From Paenibacillus sp. Root444D2 (GTDB lineage: Bacteria > Bacillota > Bacilli > Paenibacillales > NBRC-103111): a DNA stretch of 64,000 nucleotides. The notes beneath the pieces were generated by a model, which was not told where the DNA came from, made no database searches, and saw only the letters and a list, made by a program, of their open reading frames with translations. This document shows positions 25,230 to 33,810 of the stretch, piece by piece (the first letter of the stretch is position 1; each line of letters begins with the position of its first letter). The position numbers and the translations under genes were made by a program. The stretch covers positions 19,683 through 83,682 of the forward strand of contig NZ_LMEO01000008.1 of NCBI RefSeq assembly GCF_001426375.1, in the 5' to 3' direction.

Positions 25230-25631
25230 ATGAATTATCCTCCTTCCTATTACACATACAAATCCCCCTTCTCACCCTATAATCGTTACCCTATTCCTGC
25301 TGCTTACTATCCTGCTTACTGGGCTTGGCATCGTGATTTCCCTCCAGTCGATACGAAGGTACTCTCGCATTCGGTTGCAGCCTCTCAGACCCTCCTTCGA
25401 GACGCCTCTCTCTTAATTCAAAAGCTGGAAGACCCAGCTATAGCCGGCCAATTGATGAGCAATGCCCAGAATGGCAATCAGAAGGAAGTGGATCGGATTG
25501 TTCACACTTTCGGCATTGAGTCCATCATACTGACTAAATTTACACCAAGCGTTGTTCATTTCACTATCGATCCTCGCGTCCCCGAGAAACAGTGCTGTGA
25601 AGTGGTATTGTCCCTTAAATGGGGTAAATGA
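25230..25631 (+). CDS. Hypothetical protein, Tyr/Pro-rich N-terminus
   Basis: A 133-residue protein that I do not recognise. The first 35 residues are rich in tyrosine, proline and tryptophan (YYPAYWAWHRDFPP), a composition common in spore-coat-associated proteins. A helical segment (SHSVAASQTLLRDASLLIQKL) and a mixed C-terminal domain with a CC pair (EKQCCEVVLSL) follow. AAAGGAGATC gives a good ribosome site. It is convergent with the ykoC gene, the two being separated by a shared hairpin. A spore role is only a guess. Confidence 0.8.
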   Translation: MNYPPSYYTYKSPFSPYNRYPIPAAYYPAYWAWHRDFPPVDTKVLSHSVAASQTLLRDASLLIQKLEDPAIAGQLMSNAQNGNQKEVDRIVHTFGIESIILTKFTPSVVHFTIDPRVPEKQCCEVVLSLKWGK

Positions 25632-25637
25632 CAAAAA

Positions 25638-25684
25638 CAAAGAGCAATCGAAACCAATATGTTCGTTGGCTTGGATTGCTCTTC
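25638..25684. terminator. Bidirectional terminator
   Basis: AGAGCAATC pairs with GATTGCTCT, with an inner CCAA/TTGG pairing, between two convergent genes. T runs are short. Confidence 0.6.
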
Positions 25685-25691
25685 ATAGTTC

Positions 25692-26486
25692 TTAACGGAC
25701 GTCCGCTGCGTTCAACAATGGCCATATTTTCCCCAGCCAATAAGCTAGAATGACGAGCACAATCCAATAAAAGATATAATAAACATCTAGCATCGAATAG
25801 GAAGATACATAATAATAAGTCCGTTTTTTTTGCGCGGAAAAACGCTTCGCTTCCATGGCCACAGCTGTCCGGTGGGCGCGGCGTATGCTCTGGGCAAGCA
25901 GTGGAATGGCATACATTCGCAGTGTCGTATACCATCCGGTGATAGGATTACGCTTCTTCTTGCCCCGCACCTTCAGCGCATAGCGAAGGGTTTGGAATTC
26001 TTCGAGCATGAGCGGAAGCATGCGCAGCGCGGCGAGGAAGCTGTAGGCGTATTTCGGCGCTACCTTCCACTGCTGCATCATAGCATAAAATAGTGCAACG
26101 GGCCGTGTGGTTAAGCTAAACAGCAGCCCGACCGCAGCAACCTGAAGGCCCCGAAAGCCCAGATGGATCCCGCGATAGAAGCTTTCTTCGGTGATACGGA
26201 TGAAGCCCAGCTGGTACCAAAGCGTATCTCCGCTGCCGAACATCATCATCCCCGTGGTAGAGGATAGGAAGATTAGCAAGAACGGTGAGGCATACAACAG
26301 CAGCCGCTTCATCGGATGGCCTGAGAACAAGAAGAGCGGCATCAGAGCGCCCAAGGTCAAATACATCATCGCATTCAAATTATGCGTGAACACGACAACA
26401 ATAAACAGAAGGATGGACAGGATCAGCTTCACACCCGGATTCACCCGGTGCAGCCAGGTTTCACGGTACGCGAATGTTAGTTGCAT
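25692..26486 (-). CDS. ykoC: ECF transporter T component (YkoC)
   Basis: A 264-residue EcfT/CbiQ-family membrane protein with about five hydrophobic helices. The two coupling-helix signatures appear as ALKVRGKKKR and AMEAKRFSAQ, which contact the ATPases. It overlaps the ATPase gene by 10 bp, so translation is coupled. With YkoE and YkoD it forms an energy-coupling-factor importer for a thiamine precursor, most likely hydroxymethylpyrimidine. Confidence 0.9.
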   Translation of the reverse strand: MQLTFAYRETWLHRVNPGVKLILSILLFIVVVFTHNLNAMMYLTLGALMPLFLFSGHPMKRLLLYASPFLLIFLSSTTGMMMFGSGDTLWYQLGFIRITEESFYRGIHLGFRGLQVAAVGLLFSLTTRPVALFYAMMQQWKVAPKYAYSFLAALRMLPLMLEEFQTLRYALKVRGKKKRNPITGWYTTLRMYAIPLLAQSIRRAHRTAVAMEAKRFSAQKKRTYYYVSSYSMLDVYYIFYWIVLVILAYWLGKIWPLLNAADVR

Positions 26487-27952
26487 AGCATCGCAGCTCC
26501 TTCTGCAGCATGTGCAGCGGAGGCCGGCAGCTTCCCAGCCGGCAACTCCTTCACATGCCCATCTTCAACCTGCCAAACGCGAGTGGCGCAGCGTTGCACA
26601 ATCTCCAGATCGTGCGTGACCATCACAATCACAGTTCCGCTCGCCCGCAGCTGCTCCAGCTGCTGCAAGATGCGCAGGGTACCACGGGCATCAAGCCCGA
26701 AGGTGGGCTCATCCAGCAGCAGAATGCGGGGACCGCGCACCATCGCGGACGCCACGCTTAAGCGCCGCTTCTGGCCCATCGACAGCTGGAACGGATGCCT
26801 CTTGCGCAGCGCGAGCAGGTCATATTCCCTAAGCAGCAGCTCTATAGACGCCCACTGCACATCCCGCCCCTGATCCGTCTCCAGCAAGGAGTAGGCCAGT
26901 TCTTCCTCCACCGAATTCGTGACGAATTGGAATTCGGGGTTCTGGAATACAAAGCCGACTTGCTCCGCAAGCTGCTCGACTTTGCTACCCTTAACTCCCT
27001 CGATCCAGCAGCTGCCGCGGGTTGGGATGAGCCGCATGATCGCTAACAGCAGCGAGCTTTTGCCTGCGCCGTTGGCGCCGACAACGGTAATCCAGTCGCC
27101 AGGGTAGACGCTCAAGTTATCCACAGAGGTCTTGATCTGCCCTCCGCGTAACCCTACAAAATCGCGAAAGGTCATGACCGGCGCCGAAGTCTGAATGATG
27201 GAGGTTGTTTTTAACTCCATCTCCTTATCGTCCCAAACACCAGGGTACCAGATCCCATAGTCAATCATTTGCTGTTTATAAGCTTCGAACACCTCTTGAG
27301 GCGTGCCATCTGCTAGCAGTCCTCCATCTGGTGACATAACGATCAAGCGGTTGATGAATCCTAGGATGCCGCTTATTTTATGCTCCACGATAACCAGTGT
27401 CTTCTCAGCACTAATCCTTCGAATCGTTTCCCATACCTGCTCAGTGCCTTCTTCATCTAGAAGCGCCGTAGGCTCGTCTAGGAACAGCACTTCCGGCTCT
27501 AGGGCGAGCACACTCGCAATAGCCAGCCGCTGTTTCATCCCTTGCGACAGATTCCCAACCAAAGTATGGGTGTCTTCTAGTTCAAGCCCCACCAACTCCA
27601 GATAATACGCGATACGAGCAGGCATCTCCTCACGAGGGACTTGTAAATTTTCCAAGACGAAAGCAATTTCCTCATCCACATACGGCATGCAGAACTGTGT
27701 CTCCGGATCTTGAAAGACATAGCCTGAGCGGCTTGGAGTGTGAATGCCATCTGCCTTCAGCGGAATCTCTACAATGTCGGGCACAATACCGCTTAACACT
27801 TGAAGCAGGGTTGATTTGCCGCAGCCGCTCGGCCCCAGAAGCAGGACCTTCTCTCCAGGTTCTATCGAAAAGGAAACCCCCTGAAATAACAGGGGGGCGT
27901 CTTCTCCGGGATATTTTAACCTTAGATTCGTCACGCTCATTCCTTCGCTCAT
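26477..27952 (-). CDS. ykoD: Double ECF ATPase (YkoD)
   Basis: A 491-residue protein made of two ABC ATPase domains. The first has Walker A GPSGCGKST, signature LSQGMKQRLAIA and Walker B VLFLDEPTA. The second has GANGAGKSS, LSMGQKRRLSVA and ILLLDEPTFGLD. A linker of about 30 residues joins them. It powers the importer formed with YkoE and YkoC. The ATG at 27952 is used; a GTG at 27955 is equally possible, since both have only a weak G-rich ribosome site overlapping the end of ykoE. Confidence 0.92.
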   Translation of the reverse strand: MSEGMSVTNLRLKYPGEDAPLLFQGVSFSIEPGEKVLLLGPSGCGKSTLLQVLSGIVPDIVEIPLKADGIHTPSRSGYVFQDPETQFCMPYVDEEIAFVLENLQVPREEMPARIAYYLELVGLELEDTHTLVGNLSQGMKQRLAIASVLALEPEVLFLDEPTALLDEEGTEQVWETIRRISAEKTLVIVEHKISGILGFINRLIVMSPDGGLLADGTPQEVFEAYKQQMIDYGIWYPGVWDDKEMELKTTSIIQTSAPVMTFRDFVGLRGGQIKTSVDNLSVYPGDWITVVGANGAGKSSLLLAIMRLIPTRGSCWIEGVKGSKVEQLAEQVGFVFQNPEFQFVTNSVEEELAYSLLETDQGRDVQWASIELLLREYDLLALRKRHPFQLSMGQKRRLSVASAMVRGPRILLLDEPTFGLDARGTLRILQQLEQLRASGTVIVMVTHDLEIVQRCATRVWQVEDGHVKELPAGKLPASAAHAAEGAAMLCN

Positions 27953-27956
27953 CACG

Positions 27957-28553
27957 TTACCCCAATGCGTCGTAATCTTTCTTCGAAACAGGACGAACTA
28001 GGCTGAGCACACCAGTACGGGCCAGTGCACCCGCTAAGTAGTATGCGAATACGCCGGCGATCAAAGCGCTGCCCAAGAGACGAAGTCCAATAAACAGACA
28101 GTAGTTCCAGAATGTGAGTTGATCAATATAGCCATAGTAATTATCCACAAGCAAGGATAAAGCTGCGGATGCGAAGGACGCTAGGATTGTCACGCCCACA
28201 TTTGCACGGCGGTAAAGGAAAAGAGCAAAAACGAGTTCAGCACCAAGCCCTTGCAGCAACCCATAGACAAGTGTCGAGACACCCCATGAGCCGCCAAAAA
28301 GCGCCTCTATCGTCGCCGCCGCTACCTCAGCCAATAACGCAACGCCGGGTTTGCGAATAACCAGAAATGCGAAGGTCGCAGCCATAAACCACATGCCATA
28401 GCTCAACTGCTCTGCGTGAAGACCGAATGGTTTCAAAATATCGTACATTGGCCCCCATACGCGATAAATCACACCAAACACCGCTGCGATCACAATAGTG
28501 ATCAAGATATCAGTCAATTTCAAACCCTTTGCTGCTGTTTCTTTTTGTGCCAT
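27957..28553 (-). CDS. ykoE: ECF substrate-binding component (YkoE)
   Basis: A 198-residue membrane protein with about six helices and the YkoE features YRVWGPMYDIL, EVAAATIEALFGGSWG and VDNYYGYID. In this family it binds the hydroxymethylpyrimidine moiety of thiamine. The TPP riboswitch immediately upstream supports the thiamine role. The ATG at 28553 is chosen because AAAGGAG lies upstream; a longer reading would run back through the riboswitch terminator. It is the first gene of ykoEDC. Confidence 0.92.
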   Translation of the reverse strand: MAQKETAAKGLKLTDILITIVIAAVFGVIYRVWGPMYDILKPFGLHAEQLSYGMWFMAATFAFLVIRKPGVALLAEVAAATIEALFGGSWGVSTLVYGLLQGLGAELVFALFLYRRANVGVTILASFASAALSLLVDNYYGYIDQLTFWNYCLFIGLRLLGSALIAGVFAYYLAGALARTGVLSLVRPVSKKDYDALG

Positions 28554-28606
28554 CTGTTTGTTCGACTCCTTTTCATATAGATATGTAAAATGGATAAGCG
28601 AACACG

Positions 28607-28635
28607 AAAAAAAAGCCCACCGGGTAGCGGCAGGC
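28607..28635 (-). terminator. Riboswitch-controlled terminator
   Basis: On the minus strand GCCTGCC pairs with GGTGGGC across a short loop and is followed by eight T. It lies between the TPP aptamer and ykoE, so it is the expression platform expected to form when TPP is bound. Confidence 0.85.
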
Positions 28636-28647
28636 ATAAAATTAGTG

Positions 28648-28752
28648 CGGAAAGGCACTTCATTCTCTACGCTGGCATTACCCAGATCAGATTAACGGTC
28701 AGTGGCATAGGGCCACTATCTCAGCCTGACTTCATCAAGCACCCGTGTTGCT
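28648..28752 (-). ncRNA. TPP riboswitch (THI element)
   Basis: Read on the minus strand, the conserved aptamer cores are all present in order: GGGTGC, then GGCTGAGA, then CTGATCTGG, then GTAATGCCAGCGTAG. The first and second cores are joined by a variable stem (TAGTGGC/GCCACT). The aptamer is followed by a terminator and then ykoE, so TPP should switch off import of the thiamine precursor. Confidence 0.95.
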
Positions 28753-28817
28753 ATTCATTTGGCTTAACTGTAGCGGATTCCCAACTTTTTGGCAATCCTT
28801 TTTTTGGGACATTCGCT

Positions 28818-30263
28818 CTATTTCTCAATCAAATGCTGCAGATCATGCGTCAATCCGTTCAGCTGGCGAATACTGTCTACGATATCTTCAACACGCCTTT
28901 GCTGCACTTCAGCACTAGCAAGCACTTCTTGCACGGAAGCTGCGGATTGCTCAGTAATCGCCGCAACGGACGTCATTTCCTCAGCGACTCTTTGTGACGA
29001 TGTTAGCAATTGAGCATTCATGCGCTGCAGGTTCTCCGCTTGTTCCATGACTTCAGCCGTATTGCTGTTGATGACTTCGAACAGTTGATCGACGCTCTCC
29101 GCTGATTTCTTACCAGACTCTACGGCGGTAATGCCGACGGCAACCTTCTCTACAGCTGTCTCTACTTTATCTTGAATAGAGCCTAGAATTTCCGAGATGT
29201 CTGTGGAAGCGACGTGCGCATTCTGCGCCAGCTTACGAATTTCGTTCGCAACAACGGAGAAGCCTTTGCCATGCTCACCTGCGCGGGCAGCCTCGATGGA
29301 AGCATTCAACGACAAGAGATTCGTTTGGTTCGCTATGTCGGCAATCGTTGTAACGATATTTCCGATTTTCACATTTTCTTCATTGACCGCATTCATAATT
29401 TCTGACGTTTCGGTCACGATAACCGTAATATCATTGATTTTGAGTGACAAATCTTCCATCTGATTCTTGCCTTCATTCGTCATCCGCGCCGTATCTCGGG
29501 ATCTGCTGCTCATTGTGTTCGATGCGGAAGAGGTCATCTCAACGGTTTCATTTACTTCCTGAATAGCGGTTGTAATATCTGTGATGCTGGTTGCTTGCGA
29601 CTCAATACCAATCGAGATTTCTTGAAAAGCAGCCACGACTTCTTCGGTAATTCTGCCTGTAACCGACGCATTTTCCTGAAGCGTATTGCTGGATGTTCCA
29701 AGGACTTCTGTTGTTGTACGGACGCCTGTCAGAATTTCTTCTGACTTCACACGCGACACCTCAGACTCTTTCACGCTTTTCACTACATTAGCAAGCATTC
29801 TAGTTCCAATTTGGCCTTGCCCTACCAAGGTTAAAATGGTCAACAAGTAGAAAGCGTTAATAGTTACTAGGCTGAAATCCCCGGGTAATGTGGAGCAAAA
29901 ATAGTTCAAATTGATAAGTCCAATCACGGCATTAAGCAAAAGTGGTCGGAAGTTCATATACAAAGAAACGAGGGTCAAACCGAGAAACAAGATTAGAATA
30001 CTGGACAGGGCAGGGTCATTGGCCATAAAAAAATAAGAAATGATGTTAAAACCTACAGCAATAACGTACATCGTGTAAGGGACCCAGATTTTTTTCCAAG
30101 TTAAGATAGTGCATAAGAGAGCAATCGGTGCTCCGTAAATGACCAAAGTCAGCATCATTGCAGGGGATCTGTAGGAAGCAGCGATTCCAAGAGCCAAGCA
30201 TACCCATAACAATTTGACCATTAATCCATTTCTTCTGTGTAGTTCTAATCGTTGTTCTGACAC
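28818..30263 (-). CDS. Methyl-accepting chemotaxis protein
   Basis: A 481-residue chemoreceptor. Residues about 10-165 are a cluster of about five to six membrane helices with very short loops and no extracellular sensing domain. No HAMP linker is obvious. The rest is a long coiled coil with the conserved signalling tip SLNASIEAARAGEHGKGFSVVANEIRKLA. Lack of an outer domain suggests it senses a membrane or internal cue. It starts with GTG at 30263 behind AAAGGAGAG. No strong terminator follows, so its transcript may run into the TPP riboswitch. Confidence 0.93.
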   Translation of the reverse strand: MSEQRLELHRRNGLMVKLLWVCLALGIAASYRSPAMMLTLVIYGAPIALLCTILTWKKIWVPYTMYVIAVGFNIISYFFMANDPALSSILILFLGLTLVSLYMNFRPLLLNAVIGLINLNYFCSTLPGDFSLVTINAFYLLTILTLVGQGQIGTRMLANVVKSVKESEVSRVKSEEILTGVRTTTEVLGTSSNTLQENASVTGRITEEVVAAFQEISIGIESQATSITDITTAIQEVNETVEMTSSASNTMSSRSRDTARMTNEGKNQMEDLSLKINDITVIVTETSEIMNAVNEENVKIGNIVTTIADIANQTNLLSLNASIEAARAGEHGKGFSVVANEIRKLAQNAHVASTDISEILGSIQDKVETAVEKVAVGITAVESGKKSAESVDQLFEVINSNTAEVMEQAENLQRMNAQLLTSSQRVAEEMTSVAAITEQSAASVQEVLASAEVQQRRVEDIVDSIRQLNGLTHDLQHLIEK

Positions 30264-30454
30264 TGAAACTTCTCTCCTTTTTTTCTACATGAAATGACAT
30301 TTTATTTACATAATTCAACAAGTGGTTGAATAATCCTCTATTTGGAATGATAAAGAGTAAGATCATTACGCAGAAATTGACTTCTAGCTAATAGTGAAAC
30401 TACAATATGTAGTGTTGGTAATTAAAAATTTATTCTAAAAGGAGATCATTTATA

Positions 30455-31186
30455 ATGGATCATTCAACCATGCAGCACGGACCTGATTTTATGGCTATTT
30501 TGCTTTACATAGGATTGGCTATTTTTGTTTTATCGATTATTGGCTATGTGTTGGCCGCGAAAGCGCACAAACAGAACTCTAGTCGATTGAAAAAGGCGGA
30601 GAAACAGGTTTTGAAAAAAAAGCAAAAGACCTGGCTGCTTCTCTCTCACACTCTTGTTATTATCGCGATATGCTGTGTGGGAACCTCGCTTATTCAGCAA
30701 AATTCCAGCAAATATAGTGTAGAAAAACTGAATTTTAATGCTCCTATTCAGGTCGTGACAGATAAAGATTATGGACGAGGGCATGCAGAGGGTACACTAT
30801 CCTATGAAATGAAAATCCCGACCTCCGGTACACACAGTCCGCATGACTTAAAGTTCGGCTTTTATAAGGAAAGACCTTCCTATGAAATGCTTGTTCATAA
30901 TTTGGAGCATGGCGATATCATTATTCATTACCACCCTGATGCTCCTAAAGAATTACTGGATCGCCTCGATTACTTGACGCATTTCAAGAAAGCCGGCGCC
31001 GGTGTATTAGCTGTACCGAATCCAGATGTACCTAGCAATCAGGAGGTCGTTGTAACAGCATGGACCAAAACGATGCAGCTAACAAAGCTTGACGAAGCAA
31101 GTGTGGGGACGTTCATCTACCAGAACATTGATAAAGGCCCTGAACAGATCCCTTCCGAAGTACGCCGCGGCGGCGGTACGATGTAG
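30455..31186 (+). CDS. DUF3105 membrane protein
   Basis: A 243-residue protein with two N-terminal membrane helices (about 13-35 and 63-85) separated by a basic loop, followed by a soluble domain of the DUF3105 type. The family signatures are SGTHSPHDLKFGFY and LVHNLEHGDIIIHYHPD. The histidines in these motifs suggest metal binding, but the function of the family is not known. AAAGGAGATC is a good ribosome site. It is convergent with the araC-type gene only 7 bp away. Confidence 0.85.
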   Translation: MDHSTMQHGPDFMAILLYIGLAIFVLSIIGYVLAAKAHKQNSSRLKKAEKQVLKKKQKTWLLLSHTLVIIAICCVGTSLIQQNSSKYSVEKLNFNAPIQVVTDKDYGRGHAEGTLSYEMKIPTSGTHSPHDLKFGFYKERPSYEMLVHNLEHGDIIIHYHPDAPKELLDRLDYLTHFKKAGAGVLAVPNPDVPSNQEVVVTAWTKTMQLTKLDEASVGTFIYQNIDKGPEQIPSEVRRGGGTM

Positions 31187-31193
31187 GTTAATA

Positions 31194-31976
31194 CTATTTG
31201 CGAATCGTTTCACGATCGGAAACTAAATCCGTCGGCACTAGGCCGGTTAGACGCCTGAATACACGGTAAAAATAAGACGGGTCATTGTATCCGATGAACT
31301 CGGAGATCTCGGTCACTGACAGTGCAGAATGTCTAAGCATGTAGATGCCCGTTTTGATCCTTGTGGCATGGACGAACTCACTGATCGTTTGACCTGTCAC
31401 TTTGCGAAAAAGCGCCGCCGTGTAGTTCGGAGATCGGCATATGCACGCAGCAAGCTCGTCTTTGGTCACGTGCTCGCGGTAATGATTCTGAATGTAGCCT
31501 TTCATCTGCTCCACTAGCTGTGTAGTGGCAGTAGTTGTCGTATCTTGATCCCACTCTCTATGGAGATAGACAAACAGCTCTTTGAGCAGCGCTTCACACA
31601 GCGTTTGGTAATAGGATTGCTTGTCTTGCCACTGTTGATGGATAAGGCGCAAACGATCGACAATCAACTCATATTTACCCGTTAATCGGCTAGTATAATG
31701 CGGCAGCTGAAGAAGTGGGAACAGTTCATCTGCTGCATCAGCGGTGAATTGAACAACGTACTTTTCATGGATCTGGGTCGGTACACTTCTTCCATAAAAG
31801 GGGACTTTGCTCGGAATGAGCAGCCATTGCCCTTTCTCAACTACCTGCTTCTTCTCATTGATCCAATACACACATCGGCCATAGGTAACGAGAACGAGCG
31901 TCCAAGCAGGGCATCCCTCCAGCTCTTCCTTGTACCAATTGCTGCTCTTGTCATACGTAAAGGTTATCACCTGCAT
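31194..31976 (-). CDS. AraC-family regulator
   Basis: A 260-residue regulator. Residues about 1-140 are a cupin-like sensing domain (VEKGQWLLIPSKVPFYGRS). Residues about 160-255 are the double helix-turn-helix of AraC/XylS proteins (KDELAACICRSPNYTAALFRKVTGQTISEF and VTEISEFIGYNDPSYFYRVFRRLTG). It is divergent from the pyruvate kinase gene, and 16-bp direct repeats lie between them, so it may control that gene and itself. Confidence 0.92.
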   Translation of the reverse strand: MQVITFTYDKSSNWYKEELEGCPAWTLVLVTYGRCVYWINEKKQVVEKGQWLLIPSKVPFYGRSVPTQIHEKYVVQFTADAADELFPLLQLPHYTSRLTGKYELIVDRLRLIHQQWQDKQSYYQTLCEALLKELFVYLHREWDQDTTTTATTQLVEQMKGYIQNHYREHVTKDELAACICRSPNYTAALFRKVTGQTISEFVHATRIKTGIYMLRHSALSVTEISEFIGYNDPSYFYRVFRRLTGLVPTDLVSDRETIRK

Positions 31977-31991
31977 AATGGCACCTTCCTA

Positions 31992-32026
31992 CATACTATA
32001 GTACATACATCATACTATAGTTCATA
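31992..32026. promoter_or_regulatory. 16-bp direct repeats, likely AraC-type operator
   Basis: CATACTATAGTACATA at 31992-32007 and CATACTATAGTTCATA at 32011-32026 differ at one base and have a 19-bp period, which puts both on nearly the same DNA face, as usual for AraC monomer sites. They lie 16 bp upstream of the araC-type start and about 70 bp upstream of pyk. Confidence 0.75.
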
Positions 32027-32098
32027 GAACTTCGGCTCATTTAGGCATATAATGAAGCCAAAATTCAATCGTTACTATTGAAAGGAAGTTCTAACACC

Positions 32099-33511
32099 AT
32101 GCGTAAAACAAAAATCATTTGTACCATGGGACCTGCTTGTGATTCCGTCCCTACTCTTAAAGAATTAATTCGCGCGGGCATGAGTGTCGCCAGATTAAAT
32201 ATGGCTCATGGCGATTTAGATGAGCATCGGGGACGCATTCAGCGCGTACGCCAAGCAGCTGCGGAGCTTGGTGTCATTATCCCTATTCTGATGGATATTA
32301 AAGGTCCGGAAATCCGCATTGGTCAATTGAAGGATGCTTCCTACGATTTGCAAAGCGGCGATCACATTGTGCTTACGACTGAACAAATTATCGGCGATTC
32401 AAGCCGTGTTTCCGTGAATTATCCTGGCCTTCCGCAAGATGTTAAGCCGGGGAACCTCATTCTTATCGATGATGGCTCTATCGAGCTACGTGTAGAAATG
32501 ATTGACGGCACCGAAGTTACTTGCAGCGTCTTGAATCAAAGTGTATTGAAACAGCGTAAAGGCGTTAATTTACCAGGCGTGCGCACCTCCCTGCCTGGTG
32601 TAACTGAGCGCGATGTGATGCATATTAAGTTCGGTGTTGAAGAGAATATCTCCATCGTCGCAATGTCTTTCGTACGTAACGGAAACGATGTTAGAGAAGT
32701 TCGCGCGATTTTGGAACAGCACGGCGCAGCGTTTACGCCGATTATTTCGAAGATTGAGAACGAAGAAGGCATGACGAATTTCGCTTCGATCCTTGAAGCT
32801 TCCGACGGCATCATGGTTGCACGGGGCGATCTCGGCGTCGAGATTCCAACGGAGGAAGTTCCAATTGCGCAGAAAGACATGATTCGCGCTTGTAATTTAG
32901 CTGGCAAGCCTGTTATTACGGCAACGCAAATGTTGGATTCCATGCAGCGCAACCCTCGTCCAACACGCGCAGAAGTGAGTGACGTGGCGAATGCGGTGCT
33001 CGACGGCAGTGACGTTGTCATGCTTTCCGGCGAAACAGCTGCAGGCAAGTATCCCATCGAGTCCGTGACGATGATGGCGACGATCGCCGAGCGCGTAGAG
33101 CAAACCATGGAGCGCAGCTCCTTGATCGACGCGCAGCTTCAGTCGAACAACGAAGTGACTGAGGTGCTATGCCAAGCGGTCGTGTCATCTGCTAACAAGC
33201 TGCACGCTGCAGCGATCTTGACGCCAACAGAGAGCGGCTTTACCGCTCGGATGATCGCAAAGTACCGCCCGGAAGCGCCGATTATCGCGGTGACGTCCAA
33301 TGAATATGCGATCAACTACTTGAGCATGGTGCAAGGCGTTATCCCGATCCTTGGCGAATTCTGCGACTCCACTGACGCAATGATTCGCTCTGCCATCGGG
33401 CAAGCTGAGACGCTCGGCTACGTGAAGAAAGGCGACCTCACCGTCGTCTCCGCCGGTATCCCAGTAGGGAAATCAGGCACGACTAACCTGTTGAAGGTTG
33501 AGCGGGTTTAG
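32099..33511 (+). CDS. pyk: Pyruvate kinase
   Basis: A 470-residue glycolytic enzyme converting PEP and ADP to pyruvate and ATP. MDIKGPEIRIG, the catalytic ISKIENEEGM loop, the metal-binding VARGDLGVEIP and TATQMLDSM are intact. The length is that of the short form: the C-terminal PEP-utiliser domain found on Bacillus and Geobacillus Pyk is absent, so it may be a second isozyme. The ATG at 32099 begins the conserved RKTKIICTMGPA and follows AAAGGAAG. It is divergent from the AraC-type gene and ends at a strong terminator. Confidence 0.95.
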   Translation: MRKTKIICTMGPACDSVPTLKELIRAGMSVARLNMAHGDLDEHRGRIQRVRQAAAELGVIIPILMDIKGPEIRIGQLKDASYDLQSGDHIVLTTEQIIGDSSRVSVNYPGLPQDVKPGNLILIDDGSIELRVEMIDGTEVTCSVLNQSVLKQRKGVNLPGVRTSLPGVTERDVMHIKFGVEENISIVAMSFVRNGNDVREVRAILEQHGAAFTPIISKIENEEGMTNFASILEASDGIMVARGDLGVEIPTEEVPIAQKDMIRACNLAGKPVITATQMLDSMQRNPRPTRAEVSDVANAVLDGSDVVMLSGETAAGKYPIESVTMMATIAERVEQTMERSSLIDAQLQSNNEVTEVLCQAVVSSANKLHAAAILTPTESGFTARMIAKYRPEAPIIAVTSNEYAINYLSMVQGVIPILGEFCDSTDAMIRSAIGQAETLGYVKKGDLTVVSAGIPVGKSGTTNLLKVERV

Positions 33512-33560
33512 TTTAGATAATCGTCTGCTGTGTCCTTCACCAGACTTATACGAAATGTTC

Positions 33561-33590
33561 AAAAAAAAGACACCTCTGGTGTCTTTTTTT
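33561..33590 (+). terminator. Terminator of pyk
   Basis: AAAAGACACC-TCT-GGTGTCTTTT is a perfect stem with a three-base loop and seven T. Confidence 0.93.
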
Positions 33591-33810
33591 GTTGGGTGGC
33601 ATGGGAATCTCCCCTGAATCTCTCCTAAATTCATGCGCCCAAAAGGCTGAAAGCCCTTCTTATACCCACTATTCACCTTTTTGTACTTACTGCACTCGCT
33701 TCGTTCTTCGCATGTACTGTTTCTACGATTCTCCCCCTTCACCGTTCGATACTTGCTTCCTTTTGGGGCAGACTAATCAAGCTAAATGATGATGGAATAA
33801 CGGAGGCCCC

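Noticed and set aside
33589..33789. Open frame of 66 codons between pyk and uvsE
   Set aside because: No ribosome site and biased Cys/Phe/Tyr composition; probably leader DNA.
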